Below, piece by piece: positions 8,747-16,351 of a stretch of 44,677 nucleotides of DNA. Below the pieces are notes generated by a model. It saw nothing but the letters and a program-made list of their open reading frames with translations. It was not told the origin of the DNA and ran no database searches. The stretch's first letter is position 1, and the number at the start of each line of letters is the position of its first letter. Both the position numbers and the translations under genes were made by a program. The DNA comes from Streptantibioticus ferralitis (lineage in GTDB: Bacteria > Actinomycetota > Actinomycetes > Streptomycetales > Streptomycetaceae), in assembly GCF_029223525.1 (NCBI RefSeq), contig NZ_JARHTQ010000048.1, forward strand, positions 1 through 44,677, read 5' to 3'.

Positions 8747-10690
8747 TTACCGGTTATTCGCGGTGCTCTGTTTTTCTCTGGTGTTCCGCGGCGCTTTTTC
8801 CGGCTCGTCTGTGCGCTGGGGCCGGCTCGCGGGCGGCATCGGACCCGGTGCCTGGGCCTTCGATGCGGGTGGGGCTTGCACGGTTGGGGTGGTGTGGCCG
8901 TGGGCGGTGTGGAGCACGTCGAGGAGTTCGCAGGCCGGGTCGGGGGCGAGGGTGAACATCCTTGCGCCGTGGAGAGGTTGGGCTCGGGTTCCGGTGGTCG
9001 TTGTCACGGTTCCCTGTGCGTCGAGGTGGGCTCGGGCGGGCCATGCGTCAGCGTTGAGGATGATGACGGCCAGCTGGCCTCGGGCCGCTCGGTCGGCGGC
9101 GGATTTCAAGCGCTCGATACTGCCGGGGTCGAGGTCGCAGACCAGCAGGTCCATTGGCGGCCTGTCCTGCAATGCCTCGTCAAGTTCGATGTCTGCGCGG
9201 CGCGCACGATGCAGGAGGGTGCGTTCGACCAGGGCAAGGGCTTCAGTGCAGTCGCGCGTGATGGTCCACGCGGGCACGGGCTGCGTGAGGTGGGTGTCGG
9301 CGAGGAGGCGCTGCGCGGTGGCGGTCGGGGTCAGCAGCCGTACCTTGGGATGACCGGGGCGCAGGCGTTCGGCCGCGCTCAGGACGGCGACAGCCAGGGC
9401 GCGGGCAGCTGCATCTGCTCCTGGGCCGGTCAAGGCAATGCCGCCGGCAATGGCGAGGAGGTCGGCGTCCTGTTCGCGGTCATCGCGGATGGCGCAGACC
9501 ACCGTCCCCGCTGCGGACGGCTCGGCAAGGGCCACGCGCCGCTGGAGGAGGGTCTCGGCCGTCTGCTCGGCACTCTGCTGAGACGAGGTGTGGCGGGTGG
9601 CCAGGTGCGCGGTGGTGGCGGCCCGCACCGCATGGGCCAGGGGCGGGGGCGCGGCTGTGGTGAGGCCTGGCTGACGGCGTCGACGGGCGTGCGCGCGGGC
9701 GAATCCTACGGCGGCGGCGATGCCCGCTGCCGTGGTCACGCCGATCACGGAGGCGGTACCGACGCTGATCTCCGCGACGTGCTGCTGTCGATGAGGGCCG
9801 GGTGCGATGGCTGGCGGGTGCTCACCCGTGTGCTGCGCCGGGGCGCCGGCCTGCGGCGCTGGTGAAGGCTGCTGCTGGCGCGGCACGAAGGCTCCGGTCG
9901 CTGGCGGCACGGTCGTACCGTGCGCTTGGGGGGTGGTCGGAACGTGCGGGGTCGGCATGAGGGTTGGAGTGTCGTTGCTGGTGGGGAGGTGGAGTGTCCA
10001 GCCGGGGTGCAGCAGGTCAGGGTCGTGTAGCCGGTGGCCGTCGTCTTGGATCCGGCCGCGGTTGAGTCGGTAGATCACCGGCCAGCGCAGCGGATCGCCC
10101 AGGTGGGCGCGGGCGATGTCCCACAAGGTGTCCCCGGGGGCGACCATGTACGTCGTGGTCCTGAACTGCTCAATGTGCCGCTCGCGCACCGTCTGGTGCT
10201 GTGGCGTCACGGGTGCGGCGGCGGAAGCGGCAGGAGGCCGGGCTGACGCAGGACTGGTCGCGGTGGCGCGCGCCGTGGCACGGCGCCAGATCACCGTCAG
10301 CGCGAGCAGCAGTGTGCCCACCAGGAACGCGGCAGCCGCCCGGTGCGTGGGGAGCGTGCGCAGGCGAGTGCGCAGCAGGGTGACATCGCCAAGGAGGGTG
10401 CCCAGTTGCCGTGTTGCCCAGGAGGCTTCGCGGATGAGCGAGACCATGAAGGCGGCCCAATACACCCATCCGGCCAAGGCGAGGAGTCTGGTAAGCAATG
10501 GGTCGCTGGCCGGCTGTGCCAGCCGGGCCCCCAGGTCGCCAAGCGAGGTGACCGGGGCAGGCCACGGCACCCCAGCGGAGGCTGCCAGGACATAGGGGAT
10601 GCCGACAATGACGGCCACCAGGGCCGTCGTGGACAGCAGCAGCTGAAGGAGGGCGCACAGTCGCCCCCACGTTGTGGCGGCTGGGTTCAT
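8747..10690 (-). CDS. LysM-domain membrane protein, last gene of Tad-like operon
   Basis: 647 residues from the ATG at 10690, which overlaps the previous stop as ATGA; an earlier in-frame start would add 7 residues but AAGGA stands 8 bases before this one. Three hydrophobic helices lie near residues 18-38, 72-92 and 118-136. A LysM peptidoglycan-binding domain follows at about 180-240 (YMVAPGDTLWDIARAHLGDP through HPGWTLHLP), then a Pro/Thr/Gln-rich linker, a fourth helix near 305-325, and a large alanine-rich C-terminal domain. Longer actinobacterial relatives end in a BTAD-type regulatory domain, which is missing here; the tail is charged and disordered. It probably anchors a secretion apparatus to the wall. 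The bases 8559-8746 upstream of its stop hold no gene. Confidence 0.8.
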   Translation of the reverse strand: MNPAATTWGRLCALLQLLLSTTALVAVIVGIPYVLAASAGVPWPAPVTSLGDLGARLAQPASDPLLTRLLALAGWVYWAAFMVSLIREASWATRQLGTLLGDVTLLRTRLRTLPTHRAAAAFLVGTLLLALTVIWRRATARATATSPASARPPAASAAAPVTPQHQTVRERHIEQFRTTTYMVAPGDTLWDIARAHLGDPLRWPVIYRLNRGRIQDDGHRLHDPDLLHPGWTLHLPTSNDTPTLMPTPHVPTTPQAHGTTVPPATGAFVPRQQQPSPAPQAGAPAQHTGEHPPAIAPGPHRQQHVAEISVGTASVIGVTTAAGIAAAVGFARAHARRRRQPGLTTAAPPPLAHAVRAATTAHLATRHTSSQQSAEQTAETLLQRRVALAEPSAAGTVVCAIRDDREQDADLLAIAGGIALTGPGADAAARALAVAVLSAAERLRPGHPKVRLLTPTATAQRLLADTHLTQPVPAWTITRDCTEALALVERTLLHRARRADIELDEALQDRPPMDLLVCDLDPGSIERLKSAADRAARGQLAVIILNADAWPARAHLDAQGTVTTTTGTRAQPLHGARMFTLAPDPACELLDVLHTAHGHTTPTVQAPPASKAQAPGPMPPASRPQRTDEPEKAPRNTREKQSTANNR

Positions 10691-10980
10691 GGCGTTTTTC
10701 CTTGCAGCCAAGGGGTGGTGATGCCCTGCTCGGCTCGTGCCGTCGCATGGGCCGTGGTCACGAGCTGGTCGATTCCGGCGAGGGACAGGATCTGGGTGGG
10801 CTGACGATGCGTAACGAAGACCGCTATCTCAGCGCCGGTAGCTTCGGCGTGGCCGGTGTCTCCAACCGAGTCTGGATCCTTCAGGGGTTGCTCGCGGGGC
10901 AGAGCACCATGCGCGATCAGCCACAACCCGCCGCCCGCAGCGGCACCGAGAACAACCGCGTACAGCATGGTGGTGGTCAT
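10687..10980 (-). CDS. Small TadB-like membrane protein, apparently shortened
   Basis: 97 residues, starting at an ATG that overlaps the TadA stop as ATGA and ending in a TGA that overlaps the LysM start in the same way. The first 35 residues (MTTTMLYAVVLGAAAGGGLWLIAHGALP) resemble the N-terminal helix of actinobacterial TadB-type inner-membrane proteins, which run to about 280-310 residues. The following 60 residues lack the GspF (T2SSF) domain and its helices, so the protein looks like a TadB that lost its core while both coupled junctions were kept. It could instead be an unrelated one-helix protein. Either way a platform protein is not encoded here. Confidence 0.55.
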   Translation of the reverse strand: MTTTMLYAVVLGAAAGGGLWLIAHGALPREQPLKDPDSVGDTGHAEATGAEIAVFVTHRQPTQILSLAGIDQLVTTAHATARAEQGITTPWLQGKTP

Positions 10981-12341
10981 GCGCTGCGCCCCCACCGCTG
11001 CCCGTGTAGCGCCCGCTCGTCCAGGCCCGCTGCCAGCAGGACGGCAAGGGTCTCACCGCGCAGCGGCGTGGCCGGTACCGCCCGCCCGTCAGGCCCCGGC
11101 TGGTAGACCTCGTTCGAGATCACCTGGTGGCCGTCGGCGTCGACGATCTCGCGCACCGAATCGATCACTCGGCGGCCATCGGTATCCCACGCGAGGTGGA
11201 CGACGAAGTGCACGGCCGAGGCCACCAGCAGGTTCGTCGCCTCCAACGACAACCGCTCCGGCGCCTGGGCCGCATAGGCGGCGAGTCTGGTGAACACTCC
11301 GCGGGAGGTAGAGGCGTGGATCGTCGACAGCGAGCCGTCGTTGCCCTGGGACATCGCGTTGCACATCGGCACGACCTCGGACCCGCGGATCTCGCCGACG
11401 ATCACCCGGTCCGGAGACATCCGCAACCCCCAGCGGACCAGCTCGGCTTGGTCGATGGCGCCTTCACCCTCGATGTTCGCCTCGCGCGCCTGCATCGCCA
11501 CCACATCCGGATGGGCCACCCGGTCGGTATCCAGGCCGAGTTCGAAGGTGTCCTCGATCGTCACCAGCCGCTCGTGCGCGGGGATGGCCGAGGCCAGGGC
11601 GCGCAGCACGGTGGTCTTACCGACATTGGTGCCCCCGGCGACGATCACGTTGCGACGGGCCCGCACCAGCGCACCCAAAAGGTCCGCCATCGGCTCGTCG
11701 CACACCCCCAGCCGCACCAGATCGGCCAGAGTGGCGGCGCGGAAGCGGTGGCGGCGAATCGACAGCGACACCCGACCGGTGACCGCCATGACCGCGAACA
11801 AGCGGGACCCATCGGGCAGGCGGATGTTCAGTCTCGGGACGGCGCGGTCGAAGCGCCGCTCCTCCAACCCGGCGCGCGCGGCGATCTGCCGTACCACCTC
11901 GACCAGTTCCTCATCCGACGCGGCTAGTGGCGCGGCGCGGTGTTTGGTGCCGTCCGCGTAGCGCACCCACACGGTGTCGGCTCCATTGACCGCAATGTTC
12001 TCCACCCGCTCATCCACCAACAACTGCTCCAGCGGCCCGAGACCGAACAGGGCGTCCAGCACGGCCCGCTCGATCCGTTGCTCCGCCCCCGGTTCCAAGG
12101 CCGGGCGCCCTGCCGCCAACTGGGCTGCTGCGTGGGCGTTGAGCTCCTCGGCCAGCAGGCGGCGGACCACCTGACTGCGCCGTTCGGCGTCCTCGGGCGG
12201 CAGACCGGCTTGCTCCCGCGCGTGCGCGTACCCCGCCATCCGCCCGGCGACCTGCTCCCGCAGCAGATCCACCAGCTGCTTCTCACTCGCTCCAGCGACC
12301 GTCGTCCACGGCACTCCCGCCGCATCCGTCACCGTGCTCAC
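10977..12341 (-). CDS. tadA: TadA/CpaF-type secretion ATPase
   Basis: 454 residues from a GTG at 12341 that overlaps the TadZ stop as GTGA. An N-terminal helical region (about 25-100) precedes the conserved lead of the CpaF family (GLGPLEQLLVDERVENIAVNG, 100-120). The ATPase core shows Walker A GGTNVGKTT (236-244), the Asp box TIEDTFEL (261-268), Walker B RVIVGEIRG (312-320) and the His box GSLSTIHA (336-343). All catalytic positions appear intact. These hexameric ATPases power Tad/Flp pili or related secretion from the cytoplasmic face. The normal platform partners TadB and TadC, the pilin and the prepilin peptidase are not found in the operon. Confidence 0.93.
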   Translation of the reverse strand: MSTVTDAAGVPWTTVAGASEKQLVDLLREQVAGRMAGYAHAREQAGLPPEDAERRSQVVRRLLAEELNAHAAAQLAAGRPALEPGAEQRIERAVLDALFGLGPLEQLLVDERVENIAVNGADTVWVRYADGTKHRAAPLAASDEELVEVVRQIAARAGLEERRFDRAVPRLNIRLPDGSRLFAVMAVTGRVSLSIRRHRFRAATLADLVRLGVCDEPMADLLGALVRARRNVIVAGGTNVGKTTVLRALASAIPAHERLVTIEDTFELGLDTDRVAHPDVVAMQAREANIEGEGAIDQAELVRWGLRMSPDRVIVGEIRGSEVVPMCNAMSQGNDGSLSTIHASTSRGVFTRLAAYAAQAPERLSLEATNLLVASAVHFVVHLAWDTDGRRVIDSVREIVDADGHQVISNEVYQPGPDGRAVPATPLRGETLAVLLAAGLDERALHGQRWGRSA

Positions 12342-13201
12342 CGCACGTCACCTTCTTCCAACGTCCTTGCGGCCGCCTGTCCGGGAACCGGACGCGCGGT
12401 GGTGAGCGAGGTCAGGTCCCGCCCTGGGCTTTCACCCGACTCCACTACCGGGGTGACCAGATGCCAGGCCAGATCGCTGGCGGCACGCACGAGCGGGGCG
12501 GTGCGCCATCTGCGCGGTGATGCCGAAGCCCGGCCAGCCAAAGCTCGCGCCGTGCGCGCATCCCACGGCATCCGATGCACCCGCTGCACACCCAGGACCT
12601 CACGGATCTCGGACGGCGGATACGGGCTGGGGCCGACCACGACCAGCTCCACGCACCGGCTAGACCCGCGCAGGTCCGCCGCCGTCGAAGCGGCGTGAGC
12701 CAGCGCGTCCACCTCACCCCGGGACACCAGCAGCAACCGATCAGCCGCCTCCACCAGCCAGGCAGTCTCCGGCTGAAGCCGCCCGACATCCACCAGGACA
12801 GACCCGTCGCTGCCCATACCCGCCCGCAGCAACGCCGCACCATTGCCCGCGAACAGCCTCACGGCCGCAGCAGCCTGCTGCGCACCCGTCGGCCCCACCA
12901 CCACATGCGCCCCGCCCGGCAGCAGTTGCACGCACTTCCCCAGCACCTGCTGCACGCGCTTCCCCAGCACCTGGGGCGACACCGCACGGCGAGCGGCAGC
13001 GGCAGCGGCAACGGCCATCAGTCCGGGCGAGTCCGACAGCTCGAAGCGCGCCGCCACATCACCGCCGGACGGGTCCGCCTCCACCACCAACGGCCGAGGC
13101 TGCCGGTCGGAAGTGGGCCAGCACTCCGCCAAGGCCAATATCAGCGTCGTCGCCCCAGGCGAGCCCTTAGCCGACCCGATCACCACCAGCGCCCGGGTCA
13201 C
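12338..13201 (-). CDS. TadZ/CpaE-like ParA-family ATPase
   Basis: 287 residues from a GTG at 13201 preceded by GGGAGGTGCC. The N-terminus is MTRALVVIGSAKGSPGATTL: a MinD/ParA-type loop whose two usual lysines are reduced to the first one, KGSPGATT instead of KGGxGKTT. Lost or altered Walker lysines are known in TadZ/CpaE proteins, which place the Tad machine at a cell site. The later strands PLVVEADPSGGDVAARF and VLVDVGRL fit the ParA fold. It overlaps both neighbours by 4 nt (GTGA), so its output should be coupled to TadA. Confidence 0.82.
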   Translation of the reverse strand: MTRALVVIGSAKGSPGATTLILALAECWPTSDRQPRPLVVEADPSGGDVAARFELSDSPGLMAVAAAAAARRAVSPQVLGKRVQQVLGKCVQLLPGGAHVVVGPTGAQQAAAAVRLFAGNGAALLRAGMGSDGSVLVDVGRLQPETAWLVEAADRLLLVSRGEVDALAHAASTAADLRGSSRCVELVVVGPSPYPPSEIREVLGVQRVHRMPWDARTARALAGRASASPRRWRTAPLVRAASDLAWHLVTPVVESGESPGRDLTSLTTARPVPGQAAARTLEEGDVR

Positions 13202-13629
13202 GGCACCTCCCGGCCCACGGGACTGAGCACCACCCGACGCGGCTTGTCGATCCGCGCCGCCCGCCCGGCAGCGGTGGTGTCCGCCAAGACCGTCACCACC
13301 GAGGCCGCCGAATCCCGGTCTCCCGCCGCCACATTCGACAGCCAGCAGGCTGACAGCACTGCTGAAGGAGATACCGGGAGTTGCTCGGAAGTCGGTCTTG
13401 TATCCGATGAGCGCTCCTTGGAGCCAGGGGGGTCTTCCGACCGGATTCGGCTGTCCGTACGCCCCGACGTGCCGGCTTCTTCGGTGCACTTGGCACCGGA
13501 AGAGTGCACTCCGGCGATCAGCCGTCTCCCGCCATCAGCCAGAGCGGACGCGGCCGTGACCGCTACGGGGAGTACGCCAGACACCGCCAAAACCGCCAAG
13601 CACGCTGGCCACCCGACTGGAACCGCCAT
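13198..13629 (-). CDS. Small membrane or secreted protein of Tad-like operon
   Basis: 143 residues from the ATG at 13629, which shares its A with the previous TGA (TGATG). A hydrophobic stretch at residues 6-30 (WPACLAVLAVSGVLPVAVTAASAL) is a signal anchor or signal peptide; the rest is polar, basic and poor in predicted structure, ending in VVLSPVGREVP. In many actinobacterial loci a SAF/RcpC (CpaB-like) gene precedes tadZ, and this could be a shortened form, but no SAF domain can be pointed out. Its position and overlaps, not its sequence, are the reason to call it a gene. Confidence 0.6.
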   Translation of the reverse strand: MAVPVGWPACLAVLAVSGVLPVAVTAASALADGGRRLIAGVHSSGAKCTEEAGTSGRTDSRIRSEDPPGSKERSSDTRPTSEQLPVSPSAVLSACWLSNVAAGDRDSAASVVTVLADTTAAGRAARIDKPRRVVLSPVGREVP

Positions 13630-14177
13630 CAACAAGTGCCTGATTCGTGCAGGTAAAGAGCCGTGACCTTCCAGGCATCCTTCTCACGAGTAACCGTCGC
13701 GTCGGCCTTGCTACGGCTTCCCGGGCGATCGTTCTTCAGCGCGCCAGATTTCGCGTACTGCAACCAACCAGTTCCATCGACGCAGTCCTGGAGCTTGACG
13801 GTATTGGCGCCAGACGCAATCACCAATGGGTCGACCTGCGGTACTCCCTTGGTCACAATGTTCTCCGCTTGCGCCTTCTCCAAGCCGTACTTCAAAAGGC
13901 GGAGGGCCCCGTCGTCGGCGTGATCGGGAAGGTGCGGCCACCCCGGATCCGCATAGGCGGATGCCACGGCCATGTCCTTCCACATCGCTCGATAGGCGGC
14001 GAGCGCAGGGGCAGTGCTCGTATCTTCTCCGTTGCCGTTCCGCCCCCATGACGTCGCACCAACAGGCGGTGAACTGCTCGGTGTTCGGCCTGCCTTACCA
14101 GCACAGCCCGCGAGCAGCACGCTTGTTACTACGCACAGTGCCGCAACAGAGGCGGCGGTACGCCTGCCAGGCATCAT
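13629..14177 (-). CDS. Lipoprotein, first gene of Tad-like operon
   Basis: 182 residues, starting at paired ATGs (14177 or 14174). A signal peptide runs to a lipobox LLAGC at about residues 21-25, so the mature protein should be lipid-anchored outside the membrane. The domain from about residue 55 (ALAAYRAMWKDMAVASAYADPGWPHLPDH) to the end (EKDAWKVTALYLHESGTC) has the alternation of an NTF2/VirB8-like fold and resembles small lipoproteins seen in actinobacterial Tad or conjugation loci; I know no precise function. It is the probable head of a six-gene unit whose junctions all overlap. About 300 bases upstream (14178-14483) show no gene. Confidence 0.78.
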   Translation of the reverse strand: MMPGRRTAASVAALCVVTSVLLAGCAGKAGRTPSSSPPVGATSWGRNGNGEDTSTAPALAAYRAMWKDMAVASAYADPGWPHLPDHADDGALRLLKYGLEKAQAENIVTKGVPQVDPLVIASGANTVKLQDCVDGTGWLQYAKSGALKNDRPGSRSKADATVTREKDAWKVTALYLHESGTC

Positions 14178-14483
14178 GAATCCCCGCCATCCACCGAGAC
14201 GTCACGAAGGGCTATGAACCTATCACCGTGGGTCACATTTCACCGTGCCCGCCTCACCCGTTTGCCGGAAAGCGCACGCTTCAGACGTCAGGCATGAGCC
14301 CGGCACAGGACTGACTATGGGGACGGTCCAACGCTGAACAGGGCGAGCCGACCGCTCGCGGGATGCCCGCGTCGGAGGCCTGGTGGGCGGAATCCAGCGC
14401 AGGGTGAGGAGGGGGCCGGGCCCCAAAGACGGTGGGGAGCCGGGTATTGAGGCGGCCGGGTGGTATCAGCCTTCGATGTTTCG

Positions 14484-15290
14484 TCAGAGGGTGGGGAGAA
14501 GTCCTCCGTCGACCGAGATGGTGATTCCGGTGAGGTAGGAGGCGCGCGGGGAAGCGAGGAAGGCGATCAGCTCTGCGGCTTCTTCGGGCTGTCCGGGGCG
14601 GCCGAGCGGGGCGGCGAGGCGCTGGTGGAACTCCTTGCGGATGGCGTCCAGGTCGCGCCCGGTGCGTTCTGCCGCCTGCCGCAGGCTTGCTTCGACGGCG
14701 TCGCCCTCAATGACTCCCGGCATGACCGCAGTGACGCGCACGCCGCGCGGACCACAGGCGAGCGCGAGGCTCTTGCTGTAGGCGTTCAGGGCGGCCTTGG
14801 CGGCGGCGTAAGGGGCACCGTTGGGCTGCGGGTAGCGGGCAGCGTTCGATGACACGTGGACGACCGCACCATGACCCTGCGCCGTCATGTGCGGGACGAG
14901 GGCGCGGTCGAGGCGGACGACGGACAGCAGGTTGGCTTCGAGGTTGGCCTGCCAGTCGCCGTCGGTCGCGGCAAGGACGCCGTCGGGGACCTGGGTGTTG
15001 CGTCCGGCGTTGTCGACGAGCACGTCGATGCCTCCCAGATGGTCGAGTGCTGCCGCTGCCGCCTGCTCGATCCCGCCGGGGACGGTCAGATCAGCGGTCA
15101 CCAGGTGCACTCCGGTGGGGACCGCGGCCTGGTTTCGGGCAACTGCGACCACGCGCGCGCCGGCCGCAGCCAGACGGCGCACGGTGGCCGCGCCGATGCC
15201 ACGGGTTCCTCCGGTGACTACGGCGCGCGCCCCACGCAGACCCAGATCCGCGCTCGGATCGGGCAGCAGGGTGGGATGGACAGGCGGCAT
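14484..15290 (-). CDS. Classical SDR oxidoreductase
   Basis: 268 residues from the ATG at 15290, with AAGGAG 5-10 bases upstream; the frame extends further but that part lies over the operator region. All classical motifs are present: TGGTRGIG at residues 26-33, DNAG in the fourth strand, a serine pair in VHVSSNAARY, the catalytic Tyr and Lys in APYAAAKAALN, and PGVIEG after them. The C-terminus YLTGITISVDGGLLP is the usual SDR ending. It should reduce or oxidise a small carbonyl/alcohol with NAD(P). It is divergent from a MarR gene across two adjoining palindromes and is its likely target. Confidence 0.9.
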   Translation of the reverse strand: MPPVHPTLLPDPSADLGLRGARAVVTGGTRGIGAATVRRLAAAGARVVAVARNQAAVPTGVHLVTADLTVPGGIEQAAAAALDHLGGIDVLVDNAGRNTQVPDGVLAATDGDWQANLEANLLSVVRLDRALVPHMTAQGHGAVVHVSSNAARYPQPNGAPYAAAKAALNAYSKSLALACGPRGVRVTAVMPGVIEGDAVEASLRQAAERTGRDLDAIRKEFHQRLAAPLGRPGQPEEAAELIAFLASPRASYLTGITISVDGGLLPTL

Positions 15291-15347
15291 GGTGCTCCTT
15301 GGGTGACGGGTGGCCGTGCGTAGGCGGATGGGGACCGCGGCCAACAA

Positions 15348-15385
15348 TCATTCGCATGAATGAATCGTTTAGCAAGCTACACGAT
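15348..15385. promoter_or_regulatory. Two adjoining palindromes, candidate MarR operator
   Basis: TCATTCgcatGAATGA (15348-15363) is a palindrome with 6-bp arms. It is followed without a gap by a second one, 15364-15385, whose half is ATCGTtTAGC and whose other half is GCTAcACGAT around AA, with one mismatched pair. Both lie between the divergent SDR and MarR genes, 22 bp before the MarR start. Confidence 0.65.
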
Positions 15386-15406
15386 AGCGTGGGGTAAAGT
15401 GAACGG

Positions 15407-15919
15407 GTGACCTCGGCTACCTCCCCCGCTTCCAGCCCGGCGCTGCTCGACGAGCACCGCAACAGCCCCGGCCTCATGCTCGCCCTGCTCGGGCACGAGG
15501 CCATGCGTCGCCTGAGGGACGCACACACCGCCAAGGGCCTCACACCGCGGCAGTTCCACGTCCTCGGGCTGCTCCACGATCGCGGCCCGTTGGCGCAGAC
15601 CGACCTGGCCTCCGAGACGGATACCGCGGCCAGCGTGCTCGTCACACAGCTCAACCCCCTGGAGGCCGACGGGTTGGTGACGCGCACGCGTGATCCCCGC
15701 GATCGGCGCCGTCACCTGGTTGTGCTGACCGAAGTGGGGCAGCAGCGGCTGCGAGCCGCGGCGGCCGCGCAGCAGGAGGTCGAAGACGACCTCTTCCGCT
15801 CACTCAGCGACTCCCAGCGCTCGCAGCTGACACAGCTCCTTGTCCTGGTGCGAGACGACCTGACCGACGGCAACGAGCACTGCGGCACCCCGACCTCCCT
15901 CGACAGGAAGACGTCGTAA
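15407..15919 (+). CDS. MarR-family transcriptional regulator
   Basis: 170 residues from a GTG at 15407; no strong ribosome site is visible, so a leaderless or weakly translated message is possible. The winged helix spans about residues 45-105: LTPRQFHVLGLLHDRGPLAQTDLASETDTAASVLVTQL is the recognition region and DPRDRRRHLVVLTEVG the wing. A C-terminal helix of about 50 residues would dimerise. One cysteine near the end (EHCGTP) lies outside the usual sensing position. It likely represses itself and the divergent SDR. Confidence 0.88.
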   Translation: MTSATSPASSPALLDEHRNSPGLMLALLGHEAMRRLRDAHTAKGLTPRQFHVLGLLHDRGPLAQTDLASETDTAASVLVTQLNPLEADGLVTRTRDPRDRRRHLVVLTEVGQQRLRAAAAAQQEVEDDLFRSLSDSQRSQLTQLLVLVRDDLTDGNEHCGTPTSLDRKTS

Positions 15920-15925
15920 AGCCCT

Positions 15926-15967
15926 GAATCGGGCGGCCAGGCGCCCGATTCACCCTCGGGCGCCTGG
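15926..15967 (+). terminator. Two mutually exclusive hairpins after marR
   Basis: GAATCGGGCG (15926-15935) pairs exactly with 15942-15951. The overlapping CCAGGCGCCCGA (15937-15948) pairs exactly with 15956-15967 over a 7-nt loop. Only one can form at a time. The simplest role is transcription termination 6 bp after the MarR stop; the switch-like geometry is noted separately. Confidence 0.6.
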
Positions 15968-16141
15968 CCGGTGACGCCAGCGCCCCTGCGGCAGGCACTG
16001 GGGGAGCCGACGTGGGTGCTGTCGTTTGTCACGAATATCGAAAACGGCCCTCCCGGGACGCTGTCCGAAGTCAGGTTCTGGCTCAACTTCTGTGGTGCGC
16101 CTGCTCTCTGTAAGTGTTGATCTGGCCGTGCTGGTGCCCGG

Positions 16142-16318
16142 CTGGCAGACGTCTTCGGAGCGTCGGTCAGCCGCAGCACGGCTCTGCGGCTGACCGACGC
16201 GCTCCCCGAGCCGCGGCTGCGGAGCCCGCGTGTGGTCGGCGCCGATGAGTACGCGATGCGCAAGGGCCGCGTCTACGGGACCGTGCTGGTCGATGTCGAG
16301 ACCCGCAGGCCGGTTTCG
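16142..16318 (+). pseudogene. ISL3-family transposase fragment
   Basis: One frame reads LADVFGASVSRSTALRLTDALPEP and then VVGADEYAMRKGRVYGTVLVDVETRRPV, the start of the catalytic region of ISL3-type transposases, in which the DEYA..KG..YGT block carries the first catalytic aspartate. No start, no N-terminal zinc finger and no later catalytic residues are present; the frame is lost just before the IS701 left end at 16352. Confidence 0.7.
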
Positions 16319-16351
16319 CCAAGACCTCCGGCGTGCGGCTGGCCCTGACGA

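Noticed and set aside
11127-11927. Plus-strand frame opposite TadA
   Set aside because: It has no motif and is explained by the TadA codon pattern on the other strand.
13201-13489. N-terminal extension of the TadZ-like gene to 13489
   Set aside because: The stretch overlaps the preceding gene, is Gly/Arg-rich, and a strong ribosome site precedes the GTG at 13201.
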